Below are positions 46,733-59,880 of a DNA stretch of 64,000 nucleotides, one piece after another. Numbering within the stretch: position 1 is the stretch's first letter; every line of letters begins with the position of its first letter. Origin of the DNA: Coprinellus micaceus (Eukaryota > Basidiomycota > Agaricomycetes > Agaricales > Psathyrellaceae); assembly GCA_951394405.1 (NCBI GenBank), contig OX596338.1, positions 4,092,001 to 4,156,000 on the forward strand, in the 5' to 3' direction. Under the pieces are notes generated by a model. The model searched no databases, was not told the DNA's origin, and saw nothing but the letters and a program-made list of their open reading frames with translations. A program made the translations under genes and the position numbers.

Positions 46733-47738
46733 ATGTTCAACCAACGTATCACCGCCTTCACAACCTGGGTCTCCCTACTTCTTTTATTTGCCTGGGCCTC
46801 CGTCATCGTCGCCAAACCCAACGGCGTCCCCCGAGGGTTCTACAAGCACAGCCAAGCAGCTGTGTCCAATGCGGAAGTCGATGGATGGTCAAACGCTGCT
46901 CGTCTCGCACGCGGATTAGCGCCTAGGAAGCCCGCGACCTTGTACAGCCCGACTCGCGTCCATGGTGGGTTGACGGACTTCTATCTTCCGGGAATGGGTC
47001 TGTGATCAGAATCTGCATCGGAGTGTACCAGGGCTTCGAGGTCTCAGGCGTCAGCCCTTCCAGCAATCACGTACGTTGGTCGGCATGTACCCCGCAAAGA
47101 TTTTGACACCCGGCTCACCTGGAAACTTTGCAGGTATACAGGGTACATCAAGGTGTACTCTGCCGGTGATAACCAGCCCAAGGGTTGGATCTCCAACAGC
47201 TACCAATGGGGAGTCATGGCCACTATCATGGACGCCTCGTCGGCGAAGCTACGGGCGAAGTTCACCGTCAGCGGGTCACCATTCGAGATCGCGATAGAGG
47301 TCGGTCGTCCTTTCCCGGGCGCACCCAACGTGGTTCACTTACTGAGATGGTTTATCTTCCGTTAGCCCTTACCGACGTCAGGGTATACGCTCCTTAGTTG
47401 GGCAGCGTATCCCACCGACAGCGACGCAAGGCTTACCAAGACCGGTCACAGTAAGTTCTCCCCTCGCCATCTCCTACAAACCGTAGCTCAGTATACCAGC
47501 CGAACCTGGAGCGCCACCGTCGAGTGTTGGAAGCACCATAGGGGCGTACACGGTGCGTTTGAGAGTCTCCCCTTCAGTCTTCTCGGTTGTTTACGCGACG
47601 AATATACTCAATCTTCTGTCTGGATGTTCGATTCCTCGACCAATCGGCCGAGCGATCAGTTCTCCAGCGTTCTACCTCTGAGAATTCACCATCTGACGCT
47701 GATGGATTGCTCTACTAGTTCAAGCTCTCCTGGCTAGC
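46733..47738 (+). CDS. Putative secreted basidiomycete protein
   Basis: Exon 1 (ATG 46733) encodes a signal peptide (MFNQRITAFTTWVSLLLLFAW to about AKP) and a short pro-region RLARGLAPRKPATLYSPTRVH. With an acceptor near 47058 it joins ALPAIT|YTGYIKVYSAGDNQ, then GWISNSYQWGVMATIMDASS and KLRAKFTVSGSPFEIAIE. Later exons appear to give AAYPTDSDARLTKTGH and SSVWMFDSSTNRPS. The pattern (signal, ARxLxP..LY.PTRV spacer, then a beta-rich YTGxIKVY domain) occurs in many small secreted mushroom proteins of unknown role. The last exons could not be fixed, and the usual C-terminal block is not visible, so the gene may be damaged or wrongly ended here. Confidence 0.42.
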
Positions 47739-48601
47739 GGAGGCGGACCGTTCCCCTGTTCCACTGGAAGTGTCATTATCTGACTTTGGTGCACAGCCCA
47801 GCGACCGGCGAACACCCGCGCGTGGTTCAATCCGTCGATGAACCAAGACCATGGCATTTCTCTCGTCACTGCTGACTTGAGCACTGGATATCCAATCGTG
47901 AGTATTCCATCACCGGTTTCAACGGCCAGGTGAATACGGCTCACCCAATCTTTCAGTACTTCGTTTTAGAGCCGAGTGTCTAGTGAGTAGTGAGGACAGA
48001 GGGTGGAAAACGAGGGACGGTCTACCTTCAAACCGGCGTCAGCTAGAAATCGGGACTTCAATGCCCTTCGCCCTGTTACCACTAGCCACTCCAACGCCGC
48101 GGTTTATATGAAGGTTAAATCAAGACGCTTGGAGACCTTCACCCATTTAGTCGCAGAACGACAACAGAACTTGAAAGCGATCCTGGAGTCGCAGGCGAGT
48201 TTGCTTTGACGAAAGTGATCATACCGAAGCTGAGGAGCCGCGTCTGCCTGCAAGCTGTACTTGAAACGTTAGGGCATAGCTCTGACCTGGGAAGGTGGCT
48301 TGGCTTCACTGCGCTATAAGCGCCCAAGTGGAAGTGAGGGCGGCCGCTATATCCGAGGGAGACTATCCACGACATCAGCGCAGAACCAAATAGATGTGAC
48401 CAACGCACTCACCTTGGGACTTGCTGATCCTGATGAATGAGCTTGAAAGCGATGGAAAACAAGATTCGTGGTATGTTATAGTAGATAAGTACAAGCGAGC
48501 AATCAACAAAGAATGTGGGTCCGGGGTCCTAGGCCCTAAGTACACAAGAACGAACGAAGATGGTGCGACGTTAAATCACAGCCTTAACCTAATCCGACAA
48601 C
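47739..48601. other. Intergenic region
   Basis: No gene is recognised. It may hold the true 3' end of the secreted-protein gene. Confidence 0.35.
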
Positions 48602-51341
48602 CTACCCGTCCTCATCCTCATCACTCGAAGCATCCTTCAACCACCCCTTGAATATCTCGTTGTCTTCCACCCCGTCTTTCCTCCCGCTCGCCTCAATCTC
48701 TAGGTCCAAATCCCTGCCCAACAACCTATCCACCTCCTCCACCCTCCCCTTCACATCAAACTGCGAGTTATACTTGCCAAACACCATCGACGGCTGGCTC
48801 GACCTATACGTCTTACTCGGACTTAAACCCGCCCCATGCGACTGTGAACTCCTCACGGGGGAAACGTGCTGAGACAGAGCCAGATTCCCAAGGAAGGGGT
48901 TGCTACTGCTAATCCCAAAGATCGGCGCGGTTCCGGACGGAGCTGAAAGCGCCGCCTTGAGTTGCTCCTGCTCGTGCTTCTGCGTTGAGGCGAACTGTGG
49001 GTCGAAGCTAATGTCTGCAGGATCAAGAGCTCCCACAAAGAGGTTACCCTCCTTTTGCGACTGAGGAAGGCTGGATGTGGGCAAGACGTTCTGGCTGACT
49101 TCGTCCTCATCCTCTTCGTCTGACGTATCCTCGCTATCCGACCCCGCAAGGCTCGACAAGCTCTTCGCAGGCGACGCCAAGTCCACCTCCTCGTATATCC
49201 CCACAGCGGCGAAAGGGTTCAACTCGAAGCCTTCGTACGAGTTCACGTTCAAACCCGCGACATGTTCGTCTTCGGGGTCTTCGTCAAGCCCGGGTACGTT
49301 ATCGAGGTTAAAGTCTGGCGCGACGTTGAACTCGTCGTTTGGCGATTCGAAGTTCAGTACATGGGGGCGTTCATCAGGCTTCTCAGCAGATTCAGGACCG
49401 GGTGGTGGGGTTGCTCGGACCTTCGCTGGTGCTGGCACAGGCTTTGGTCCAGTAGCACTCGGCGACTTCCGGCGTGAGGGCACAGTCGTAAGCCCCGGTA
49501 TCGAACCGAACGAGTCAGTGACCACCGCTGGTGGTGGTGCTTTCGTCGGTGTCGCATTCATGTCCGCCCCCGCACTCATCGGATGTGGTGTGACCAACCC
49601 GACACCTCCACCGAGGGTTTTACTGGGAGCCGTAGTATCCACGATTAAACTTGTCCTCAGCTTCCTCCTCTTCGGGGTCTTCGTCTTCTTGTTGCTCGCG
49701 AGCAAGTCCGTAAGTGTCGGGAGGTTCGGCTCCACAGGTGGAAGCTGGACTGAATCGCTTTGTGCTATACTCTCCCGACGCTGGGATACGGACTCCTTCG
49801 TTGGCGTGGAGAACTGGAATCCTGCAAGCATGTACGGTGCTGGTTCTGGTGCTGCGGCTGCGGCAGAAGGAGCGTACAGGCTATCCTGAGTCACATTCTG
49901 TGCGTCAGGATGACTAGTATAGTGGGTATCGGCTTTAGCAGATTGGCCCTCCCCGAGCTTCGGTTTCTTCGGCGCGCTCTCGTAGAACGATGAGTACGTT
50001 TCGGCATCCTTGGCTTGAGTGGGCGAGGCAGGGGTCAGTTTCCGTTTCAGGCTATTCTTCTGGGCGGTGGGAGAAGCAGGGTTCCGCGTCCTGGTGGGGC
50101 TCAAAGCTGCCATAAACCTCGACGACCGGCCAGGGTTGAGAGGCACTAGGACCCTCGAGCGGGCGGCATTCGACGGGCTCAAGGATAGCATCGACGCTGC
50201 TTGTCTCAGCGCAGACGGTGACTTTGGTTCGGAGGGACGGATGAAGGAGGGTACAGAGGGCGACTTGACAAGGTTGGAAGGCGACTGTGAAGCTCTGCCA
50301 TAGGTTCGACGAACGGGGGGTGTGGAAGTCGGTTGTCGCGCGTGTTCGGACGTGGGTGTCACCGGGGCCTGTCGAGGCTTCTCTATCTGGGTGGAGGTGA
50401 CGATTTGGGACTCTGAAAAGGAAGGTGGGGGCATGGACTGGGAACGACATCAGAGTCATACTTAAGAGAGAGATGAAAGAACATACCAAGTCAGTAATGT
50501 CAGCTATGTGCTTTGGCTTGCCATTCGCTCGGATTGCCGAGCTCCGCTTCGACATGGAGAACCCAAGTGCATTCCCAGTGGACTGTAGGGGGTTCTGCTT
50601 TCGCTTGACCATCGTCGCTAGCGGCTCCTCAACAGCAACAGCAGTCACGCTGCTCCCCTCCTCCTCCGGCGCCACTGGCTCCACTCCCTTTGACCACTCC
50701 GCCACCCTCCTCTTCAACGCCACCTCCTCCTCGTACCTCCTTTCCCACTCGGCCCACTCCTCCTCCGTCTTCGCGTTGCACCACCCCAACCCCCTCGCTT
50801 TGAATTCCTTGCCGATGTCGACTGGGGGGACGCCGTCCGCACGCGCCCCGACCCACCTCTTTCCTCCAGAGGTGATACCAAGGTGCAGCAGGCGAGATAC
50901 GAGCTCCCATTTGCCGTGAGCGGTGTTGTTCTGCGCGTCCTCTCGAGCAGCGGCCACTTTCGAACGGAGGTATCGTATGCGCGGGTTGTTCGCGATCTTG
51001 AGTTCGAGGCCTGCCTCCAAGTCCCTTTGGATGTCGATTTCGTGCTCGTTGCCTTTGAACGACCTCTCCGAGTTACTCCGAGAGTCAGGCACCTCCTCGA
51101 ACACGTCCTGGAGCGCAATGTGTCGCTTTGAGAGCGCTTCGAGTCGCTTGAGATTGGCCGAACTGAGGTTTGGGATGGCCACCTTCTCTCGCTCCTTCCC
51201 TTTCCTCGACTCCTTTCCATTCGTACTCGAGCTTGCTATGGCGTTCGCCTGCGACGGTGTATAGAATACGGGCGTGTACATTGTCTGCGAGGTCGAGGTC
51301 TGCTTCCCTTTGGCGGAGCCGACGACAGCATCTTTGGCCAT
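48602..51341 (-). CDS. Large Ser/Pro-rich protein of unknown function, probably nuclear
   Basis: Two exons join in frame at ..HIADITDL|SMPPPSFSESQ.. (intron GTATGT..CCAG, about 50436-50489), giving about 895 aa. The N-terminal 230 residues are partly structured: LSSANLKRLEALSKRHIALQ, then IRYLRSKVAAAREDAQN, then EEEWAEWERRYEEEVALKRR, a charged helix. The rest is disordered, with about twenty Ser-Pro or Thr-Pro sites, basic patches (KTPKRRKLR, SLKRKLTP) and acidic tracts near the C-terminus. The very end, EIFKGWLKDASSDED, is again helix then acid. The many S/T-P sites suggest regulation by a cyclin-dependent kinase or MAP kinase. I do not recognise a family, and no enzyme motif is visible. Confidence 0.78.
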
Positions 51342-52994
51342 TTCTGTGGAAGGATTGGGGTTGGGACGTCATCCATGGTTTAAATGAGATATGGCAACTC
51401 ACTAATGTCCTTTGAGCCCACCAAGTCCTTCGTCGTCGCGGTCGTGGTGAGGAAAGGTTTGAGGCAGTGGATTCGAACAATGACGCGCACCTAGGGTTAG
51501 GTCTTACTTGATGTTGAGTCTCGTCTTTGCTTTGACCTCCGGGTTCGCAATGACAGTGTCGTGGGCCAGTCAGGACCAGTACAGATATAATAAATAGCCA
51601 ATTTCTAAGTTTTGGTATTTTTATGACTATCCGGCACCACTTGGTCGTGCTGCACCGCGGCAGGAGGGTAAACAAGGACGATGCAGTGGGATGCATGGGC
51701 AACGATGCACAAATAGTTTCACGACGAAACTTGGATGAAACCACCGACCAACACTCCATGCACCCTGGACATGGCTAAGTTAAATTATGCCGAAGTAGCA
51801 AGAGTTACACAAGTCTCTTCCTTTTAAAGTACGCGCTAAACCCATTGCGCGGAGGACGAATGGAAGTGCCTGCCTCGATACTCGTAAAAGTACCAGGCGC
51901 CGATGAAGACCCGGAAACTTGCAGAAGTAAATAGGCCACTGATTTCCTATAAGGGAGAAGGGCATCTCAAAGTCTCGAGATGCTTTGACCGAGTCACTAT
52001 CGGCATTCGCCGGCTTTGCTGTAGCGCTGATCGTTTGGGCGCTTAATGCTCTAAGGCCTAAGAAGGGGGGATGAAACTCAATTCGTAATTGGGTCTAGTT
52101 GCGAAGGGGTCCGAGGAGACCGCCACGGGTCAAGAACCACGACCTGCGTAGCCCTGCCAGATATCCATGACTGAACAATGTCTCTGAATGAGCCCTGGAG
52201 GCTCTCACTGCGCCACTATTGAAATCCGCGTCCTTGAGGATGAGGCTCAAGTCACATTCTACCGCATCATCGTTGAGGGGGAAAACGAGTCAATATACAG
52301 ATCCAGAATCCTACAAAGGCTACACACAAATGACAACCAAGGAACCAACAGGGACGGAAAAAGACAGACGAGAAAGAGAAGAGGGGGGTGGTAGCAGAGC
52401 GGAACACCGACGAGCGGCGACGGTGCTAAGGAGGATGGGATGGAGGATGGATGGCAGAGAGTGATAAGGATAGTGTTCGACAAGGATCCACCGACAAGAA
52501 AGAATGCTACACGGATCCACGAACAAGAGGAGGAGATTCGGATGGTAGGTGAGACAAGGATAATGTACAACTATAACGGCCATACCAATGCTTATCATAG
52601 AAGGATAGAGGGCGGGAGCGGACTGATCGTCCGAGTGTATGAACGAAGATGGAACAGGGGTGGGACGGGAAGCGGTAGGAGATGGGGATGGAGCAATGTA
52701 AGCTCTGGAGAAAGCCAGGTGAGCTGAGATGCGGCGACGCAAGAAGTCGAACAACATACAACCATCCAAGGAAGGGGGATCCCAATATCCGCATCTGAAC
52801 GATAGCAAGGATCATAGGAAAAGGAGGTATGGTACGAGGTATCATGGGTTAATAACGAATAAAAAATGCCCTGGACTCGGGGACAAAGGCGGCGATAAAT
52901 AAAAGATAAGTAGGTAGGTAGCGAGGCAATGTTCAAGTCAGAGAGTCGGAGGTCGGGTCATTAGTTCAAGCGTACAGTACCGGTTCACTGTTGT
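51342..52994. other. Intergenic region with a long CT-rich transcript-like stretch
   Basis: No gene is supported. On the minus strand, 52200-52950 is pyrimidine-rich and open in several frames with Ser/Pro/Leu-rich translations. It is directly downstream of the membrane-protein gene and is most simply its 3' untranslated region. Confidence 0.4.
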
Positions 52995-55117
52995 TCACTG
53001 GTTGGCAACCTGTACAGACAAAATAGCCATCAGCAAATCCCTTTGGGATACACGGAAGATCCACGCACCTTGAGCACCATCCTCGGCTCATCATCATCTC
53101 CACTCGCATACCCATCAGCCTGTCGACTCTGGCTCACACCTTGCTTTGGCTGATCATAGGGATTGGGGATGTTTCTGCTCGGACTTCCTTGCTGCTGCGC
53201 CGGAGTAGGAGCATCGTTCACAACGTATCCTCCATACGCATCCTCCATATCGTCTGCGCCATCACCATATGCCTGTGGAGCATACTGCTGTTGGTGTTGC
53301 TGAGGGGGGTATGGCGCGTACTGCGGCTGCTGCTGTGGTGCGTTGAAACCAGCATAAGGATCTGATCCGGCAGAGTAGTAGTGCGACTGGGCAGTACCAG
53401 CGCTCGTGGGTTGGGGTTGGTTAGGATAGACGATCTCGCCTTCATGGCTCACCAAGCTCTTGTTCCTATGCAAGCCCTCGTGATACCCGTCCGCATTGTA
53501 TCCTTGCTGGGTCTGGTTCTGATACTGACTCTGTCCCCGTGCAATTGGGGCACCCGCACCTGCAGCATGCGCACCAAGACCCGCAGCCTCCAAAACATCC
53601 AACTCACCCGGTCCAGAGTGTGCGTAGGGGTGCGGCTGAGGGGGCGGGGAATTGGTAGTCGGGACGGCGAACGCAGCGTAGGGCGAAGATCCATCTTGCA
53701 ATGCCTGCCCGTAGTTGGCGTTGTTTCCGGTCATACTCCTCGCACGGGCCACACCAATGCCAGCAGCCCCAGAGGCCGCGTTGTTATAGTCGAACACTTC
53801 GCCGGGGGCAGGTCCGTGCCCCATTTCCCTCATGCCGTAAGTCTCAGCGGCCATTGGTTGCTGCTGGTACGTGCCGTGTGAGCTGACGTCGGAATAGGGT
53901 CCACTCTTGTAAGCACTGCCCGCACCGTAGGCTCCAAAGCCTGCACCTGTTCCTCCCGAGCGGTAATCGTCGTCATCATCAAGGAATGCCGGGGGTTGCG
54001 TAGCGGCAGCTTCCCTTGCAGCTTCTGCGATCTCTTGGTCGAACTTCTTGGCTCGGCGACGGCGGACGGCGGTGGTGGCAAGGACGATGAGGATGATCAG
54101 GCCGATTACGCCTACTGCAGAGAAGGTACCGGCGACAGCGCCGGTGTTTTGGAAGAATCTGCGGGCGAGGAGATCAGCACCGAGTTGAATGATAGAGATG
54201 GGAAGATGGGAGGAAAGATGCCGGAACCAAATATCCCATGCCTGCGTTTGCTGACAGAGAGAGGACGACAGTGTGAGGTAGTGGAGAAGGGTGCAGCGAC
54301 GGCGCAGATCGCTAACGAGCAACAGTGCAGCGAGGCCAGAAGAATGAAAGAAGCGAGGATAAACGGCAGGGTGGAGAAACTGCGGAGGAACCCAGTCGAC
54401 GAAGGAACCGGGATGGGGGGCATGAGGTGGGCGTGAAGTTTGGCTGACATTGGCTCGACGCCATCGTCCAGGGACAGTCAGTCCCATGCAACGCGATAAT
54501 CCCCAGTGCAACACAAGGGATATCGTCGACAAAACCCCGGGCAGTAACCTCCGTCCAAGTTTCCGCACACGACCCACCCAAACCCGCATGCCTCTGCACA
54601 TCCTCACCACCCCTCCAAGATCCGAAACGCAAAGCTTAACAACACGCACCCTTTCGAAGATGAAGCTTCGCTCGTGGAGGACGGGAGGGTGGTGCTTCGC
54701 GTGGGCGTAATGGAAAGCACGGACGTGGACGTCACAATTTGAGGTGTCGTCGCCGTCGTCGTCCCTGTAGTCCTCGGCGTCGTGGTCGTGGTCGTGGGAG
54801 GTGGAGCTGCAGTCGTCGAGGTCGCTGTGGTTGTGGAGGTCGTCTCAGTAGAGGTAGGGGTGGTGGAGGTGGAGGTGGAGGTGGTAGTCGTCGAGGTAGT
54901 TGTCGGGTCTGGGGTGGTCGACGTCGGGGTGGTAGAAGTCGTCGACGTCGTGACCGGGGGATCGGTGGTCGAAACCGACGTCCTAGAGATAAGTAAGTCT
55001 CCAAGCCATTTCTAGCGCTCGGATTTGCACGCACGTAGTTTCAGCTGCAAATCAATCTAGGGTTAGTTTGGTCCCTTCTTTCGCTTAACATCCTGAAAAC
55101 TCACTAGTCGACGACAT
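52995..55117 (-). CDS. Mucin-like single-pass membrane protein
   Basis: The assembled exons start MSST|TETT|TSVSTTDPP. A Thr/Ser-rich ectodomain of about 110 residues, built of TTTS and PTTT runs, follows. After an intron of roughly 480 nt it continues FFQNTGAVAGTFSAVGVIGLI, a transmembrane helix, with the stop-transfer VRRRRAKKFDQEI. The cytosolic tail of about 330 residues is Gln/Tyr/Pro/Gly-rich and ends MVLK|VANQ with TGA at 52995-52997. No classical N-terminal signal peptide is seen with this start, so insertion would be type III, or an upstream exon is missing. The layout resembles Mid2/WSC-type wall-stress sensors, but no WSC cysteine domain is present. The role as a surface sensor is inferred. 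Confidence 0.75.
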
Positions 55118-57084
55118 TTCGAGATTTGGGGGCGAAAAAGAGCGTGAATCCGGTACTTCGAGAGCACGGAGGTCTGGAGAGGTACGAGGAAGCGAACGAC
55201 GTGGGGAAAGAAGAGGAAAAGAGCCCACAATTGCTGAGAAGAACGGCTGACTAAGCCGGTCAGCAGATCATCCCTCCTGCTCCGCCTTTGTTCCGCGTCC
55301 ATATCCGCCTCCAGGATCCGAGTATCGGCGCTTGAGTCAAGTAATAATTGCTAGTCAAGCGCCCGTAAACGAGGTTCCGTCGAGCCCACTCCAGAGCAGG
55401 TATGTCCAGAACTGCAGCGGCACCTTGACCGAAATGAGCGCCGTACATTCTGTCCGCGGCCGGTCAATGATGCAAACATTCCAGAAGGTGATCCCGCCGG
55501 GCCAAATTCAGCGCTTCAGCCACAGGTCTGGGTCGTCCTCGAAGGAGAGTCAGTAAGCGCCCGGCTCTAAAAACCAATTCGTTCGAGACGGCGGAAGGGG
55601 GCGCTCTCAGTGGGGCTTCAAGGATGAACAGGCTGTTAGAGCGCACTCGTAGTGAAAGGAGAGAATGGAAATTCCCTAGCGTCGCAGAGGCAATATTGTG
55701 CCGTCAGCTTACATGCATCGTTTGGGGCGCTGAGGGGAATCGAAATCACAGACCTGCTTCGGGTCGCGAGATAGCCACTAAAGGGTCCACAAACTGAAGG
55801 CAGGAATAGCTTCTGGATCATATACTGTCGGATCCTGGCCGGTAAACGGAGTTCGCTTAGACTCTGCAGGGGTTGGTGAGGACGTCCGACTTCTTCAGAC
55901 AGTGCCACTCCTTCTGCTTGCGACAATGTTTTGCTCAACGTGTTCAGATACCGCCAACGCCTTTCCGTTCTTCCACGGAGGGCAGTGAAATGGTAATGGA
56001 TAGAATATCTTGTGTTCAGAAGATGAAAATTGTACCGAGCCGTGGGCGGATATGTGGAGGCTTGGCGAAGGCCTCAAAGAGACCATGTTGGAGAGCACTT
56101 GTGAAACTTTCATTTTGTCAGGCGAGGAATCGACGGTTCTTCACACAGAGGTCACGACTTCGACCAGGACCTGAGGAAACGAAACCAGCGAAACTTGAGA
56201 TTACGGTGCCATCTCCGCCACCCCAAGCCCTGGGGGGTTGCGGGAGTAGGACAAGGCAAGGATTTTGCGCAAAAGGAGCAAACATAGAGGTGTGAGGGAA
56301 GAAAGAAGGTGGGTTGTGTATCCTGTAGAATTGGCGGGTACTTGTAGGGCGTGACATGGCCCGTGACGTCACGTCGTCGGGATTTCCCGAAAAAGAAATA
56401 CGACGTTGCGTCACGGTCACGCTCGTTGACCCCTCTCCTCCTATACTAAAGTCCAATGCAGGAGGCCTCAGCCATCGTATCTATGATCAGGGGAGGTGTT
56501 AGGTTGGATATAGATTTGTCGGGCGAGGTTAACACATACAAGTCAGGATGGGTAAGTCCAAGTCCGGGGAACGACAATCCAAAGCACGATCACGCACTAA
56601 CAACATCTCAGGCCGTCGCCTCCTAGCCTCACAGCCCAAACCTCAAATTCGTGAACGAGAAAGTGCGAGTTGCGATGCATACAATGGTGATGGAATGCTT
56701 TCACTTGAATATTCAGCCGGCAGTGACTAGCGAAACGCCATGACTCTGGCTCAGGTGAGTCCCGCAGGTGTTCATGAACAGGCTTGGACGCCTGCCCCTA
56801 GTTTTGTTTAGTCCAGCTGAACAGACCCTAGATGTGAGAAGACAGTGGTTCTCTTCAAGGCAGACCTCAGGATGTTTGTTGGCCGTTCGTGTGGTGAGCC
56901 TAGGCGCTTGCGGTGTGATGCCAAGCAACCTGGGCCGTCCACCTTCTCTTTTCGTTTGGACATCCCTGACGGGTGTATGCAGCCGCACACGACAGAAAAT
57001 GGTGCTTGAGATGGACTGCTGTGCGAGATGGGCAGATATCTAAGCTGTCCATTACATCTTCACTTTCGATGATGAGCGAGCAAG
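55118..57084. other. 2-kb intergenic region
   Basis: No recognised gene. A short frame from 56548 (MGKSKSGERQSKARSRTNN..) opens directly into a GTAAGT-like donor and could be a first exon, but no continuation was found. Confidence 0.35.
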
Positions 57085-59880
57085 ATGCTTCCCGGCCTGA
57101 GCCAAGTCCGAATACAGTGGCGCCCCTGCTGCTCCACAGTACGTGGGGACGACTCGTTTAATATCCGACCGTCGCTAACTAGTGCTCTACCAGGTATTGC
57201 TGTGGAGGTCGCTAACCTGGGCTGCGGCGAGGACCTTGGAGTAAACCAACTTCAGCTTGTAATGTTCATCGTTGACGGGGAAGGGACCCTCCGGCAGCGT
57301 TCTCTCGACTTGCGTTCCGTATCCTCTGGAAGATGGGCTTTTGCAGGCGACCCGCCCCTTGAGTGTGTGCTTGTTTCCCTGTTCCAGTTCCCAGGCTGCT
57401 GTAACTGATGGGACTGCACCACCTACAGTCCCGTTGATCCGCTGAGCATCGCTGTATACGCTGTGTCGACGCCGGATCAGAAGCAGCTAGGCGAACTTAC
57501 CCTTGTGCCCTGTGTTGTGCTGGAAACTCTCAGCTGGCCACGAAGGCAATCGACACCAATCCCCCTTCTGTTCCATCCTGGTCGATTCGTTAACTTTACT
57601 GTACCAGAAGACCCAGCAACCGCCTTACCCCGACCAGGCGCTAGAGGCAAGCTTTGCTGCCGTAGGTCCTCTTCCTGAGGGAAACCCTAACCTCCAATCT
57701 GCCCTCACGGGTTGGGCATCCTCGTTGCGGATACGGTTCGACAACCAGCACGACGAAAATGATATCACTGCGGCGGTGGGTCTAACGCGGAAGGCTGTAG
57801 AGTCAACCCCTGAAGGGCACTCCGATCTGCCGCACATCTTCAACGATATGGGACTGTGAGTCGCCAGTTTGGGCTCAATGGAAGCCAAGCGGATCTCCAG
57901 ATCACTTGCCACAAACGCGCCATTGAACTCTCAACACCTTCCTCTCCCATGCACTCTTCCTGGTTTGACAAGCCGTCATCGTCCGCTGGACCGACTCCAT
58001 GGAGCGAGGCAATGGACTCGGCTGTCAGTGTCAAAGAATGTCGATCCGAAGGCCATGTTCGAAGGCTACGAACTGGCTCTTTCCCTCGTCGTCGTTTTGG
58101 TCGGGCTGGACCAAACGGTACACAATCGGCACATGAAGTTGGCCAAGGTCATGGATCTCGCTCTAGAGGCCGCGAGTTCCGCAGTCGCACTCAAGAATCC
58201 TGGCAGAGGCCGCAGAGCTCTCGAATGTCTGGAAAGGTGACGGTGCTTAGTGTGGGGCTCAGCTGAATAGTTTGAGGTCGCCCTTGGATACCCTCCGGGG
58301 TGTGGATGAGGCACTGGCGGAGCGATTCCTCCGCCTATCCAAATCGCTTGACGCAGCCGCGTCACGGCCGCGGGCGTCGGTGGTCACATCCGTCGAACCG
58401 AACGGTCATCCCGTGCTTCTGCAAGTGGCGAGGGATGTTAAGGACACCAAGCACGTCAAGCTTGGAGAGGAACGAGAGGATGTGCTTAAGGTGGTCCGCG
58501 CGATACCTCGCTTCGAAGGCTTCCTCAAGGCTCCTTCGATAGCGATCCTTCATGGCAACCTCCCCAAATCAGGGCCTGTAGTGGTCGTCAACGTTCACAG
58601 GGAGAGGAGCGACGCTTTAGTACTCCTGTTAGGTCTGGGTGAGACTCTGCTTGTCCCTCTGCCTCGCTATTCGCACAACAAGGCCGGGAGGTTGCGCGAA
58701 CATTTGAGGACGTGCTTGACATCCGTTGGTGCGGGGACAAGGGCGGGTGAGGAGGCGGTAGACGGAAAGGGAATCACAAAGTGGACGAGGGACCGTGGCT
58801 TGTCGCTGTCGTCTATTCTCCGCGAACTTTGGAATGGCGTAGCGAAACCGATACTCGATGCACTTGCGTTTAACAGGGTATGTGGTTGGACGTTCGCGTT
58901 CGCCCTCATGGTTCGGACTGACGTTTGGTTTTTCCTCACGTAGCCTCAGCCAGATGCGACATTCCCTCAAACGCGAATTTGGCGGCAGGGCCTCTCGCGT
59001 TCCTTCCACTCCACGCCGCAGGATTATTCTACACGGAGGATGCTGTGAAGCCGTCGGACCTCGTGATATCCCGACCGTCACCGCTCTCACTGAAAGGGCC
59101 TTGAACCCATCCGGCCGCAGGCGAATCCGCCGGCGGACTTCTCCTTGTCGGTCAACCGGACATACCATCATTACCACCCATCAACGGCGTATGCGAGGAA
59201 GTAAGTCTGATCGAAAACATTGTGAAGGAGCGCAATGTTCCAATCAATGTCCTCGAGCGCGATGCGGGCGCGATAGATGGAGATGTAGGCGGTTTGGGGG
59301 AGTACAACTATGCTCATTTCGCATGCCATGTAACACAAGATGCCGCTGAACCCCTTTCTAGTGGGTTCTCCCTTCACGATGGGCGCTTGGATTTATCCGC
59401 TCTCATGCAATCGAACCTCAAATCGACGCAGTTGGCGTATCTTTCCGCTTGCCATACGAGTGCCGGCGACGAGGGGCTGTCCGAGGAAGCCGTCCATTTG
59501 GTAATAGGGATGATGGCGGCGGGTTACCGAGGTGTTGTGGCGACTATATGGACCATTCAATCGATGGCCCCACGCGTCGTTGGCGATTTCTATCGGAAAT
59601 TGCTACGCCTTTGGTCCAACAATGGCGACGACCGCAGAGCGAGCGGATATTATGCACCGTACGCGTTTCATTCGGCATTCAGGAGTTGCACAGGAGACTG
59701 GGGCATAGTGAAGATGGCTTTACGCGTGGGTTCCATATGTTCACTTCGACCTATGACCCACTCGCGATGTGTGCACAATCGGGATTTATGCAATTGGTCG
59801 CTGGCGTTGCGATTTCAGCCTTCGTTCCTCCTTATGGTGCATTTTCAGGCATCGAGGCGTTGGACTCCCCTTTTGTAGAA
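57085..59880 (+). pseudogene. TPR-CHAT protein, frameshifted relic
   Basis: Pieces of a TPR-CHAT protein lie in order but in different frames. 57085-57410 is an N-terminal domain (VEVANLGCGEDLG..), and 57620-57860 holds TPR remnants (GHSDLPHIFNDMGLSL). 58300-58890 is the region before the protease (GPVVVVNVHRERSDALVLLL, then ILRELWNGVAKPILDALAF). 58930-59060 reads GPLAFLPLHAAGLFYTED, and 59200-59600 is the CHAT core with YAHFACH and LAYLSACHTSAGDEGLSEEA. The His and Cys of the CHAT dyad are both kept. Frame changes occur near 57630, 58200, 59065 and 59690; the family's usual last line (YAWVPYVHFDL) is readable near 59740 only in a third frame. CHAT proteases in fungi are linked to NLR-like immunity and cell death; this copy should be inactive. 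Confidence 0.72.
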
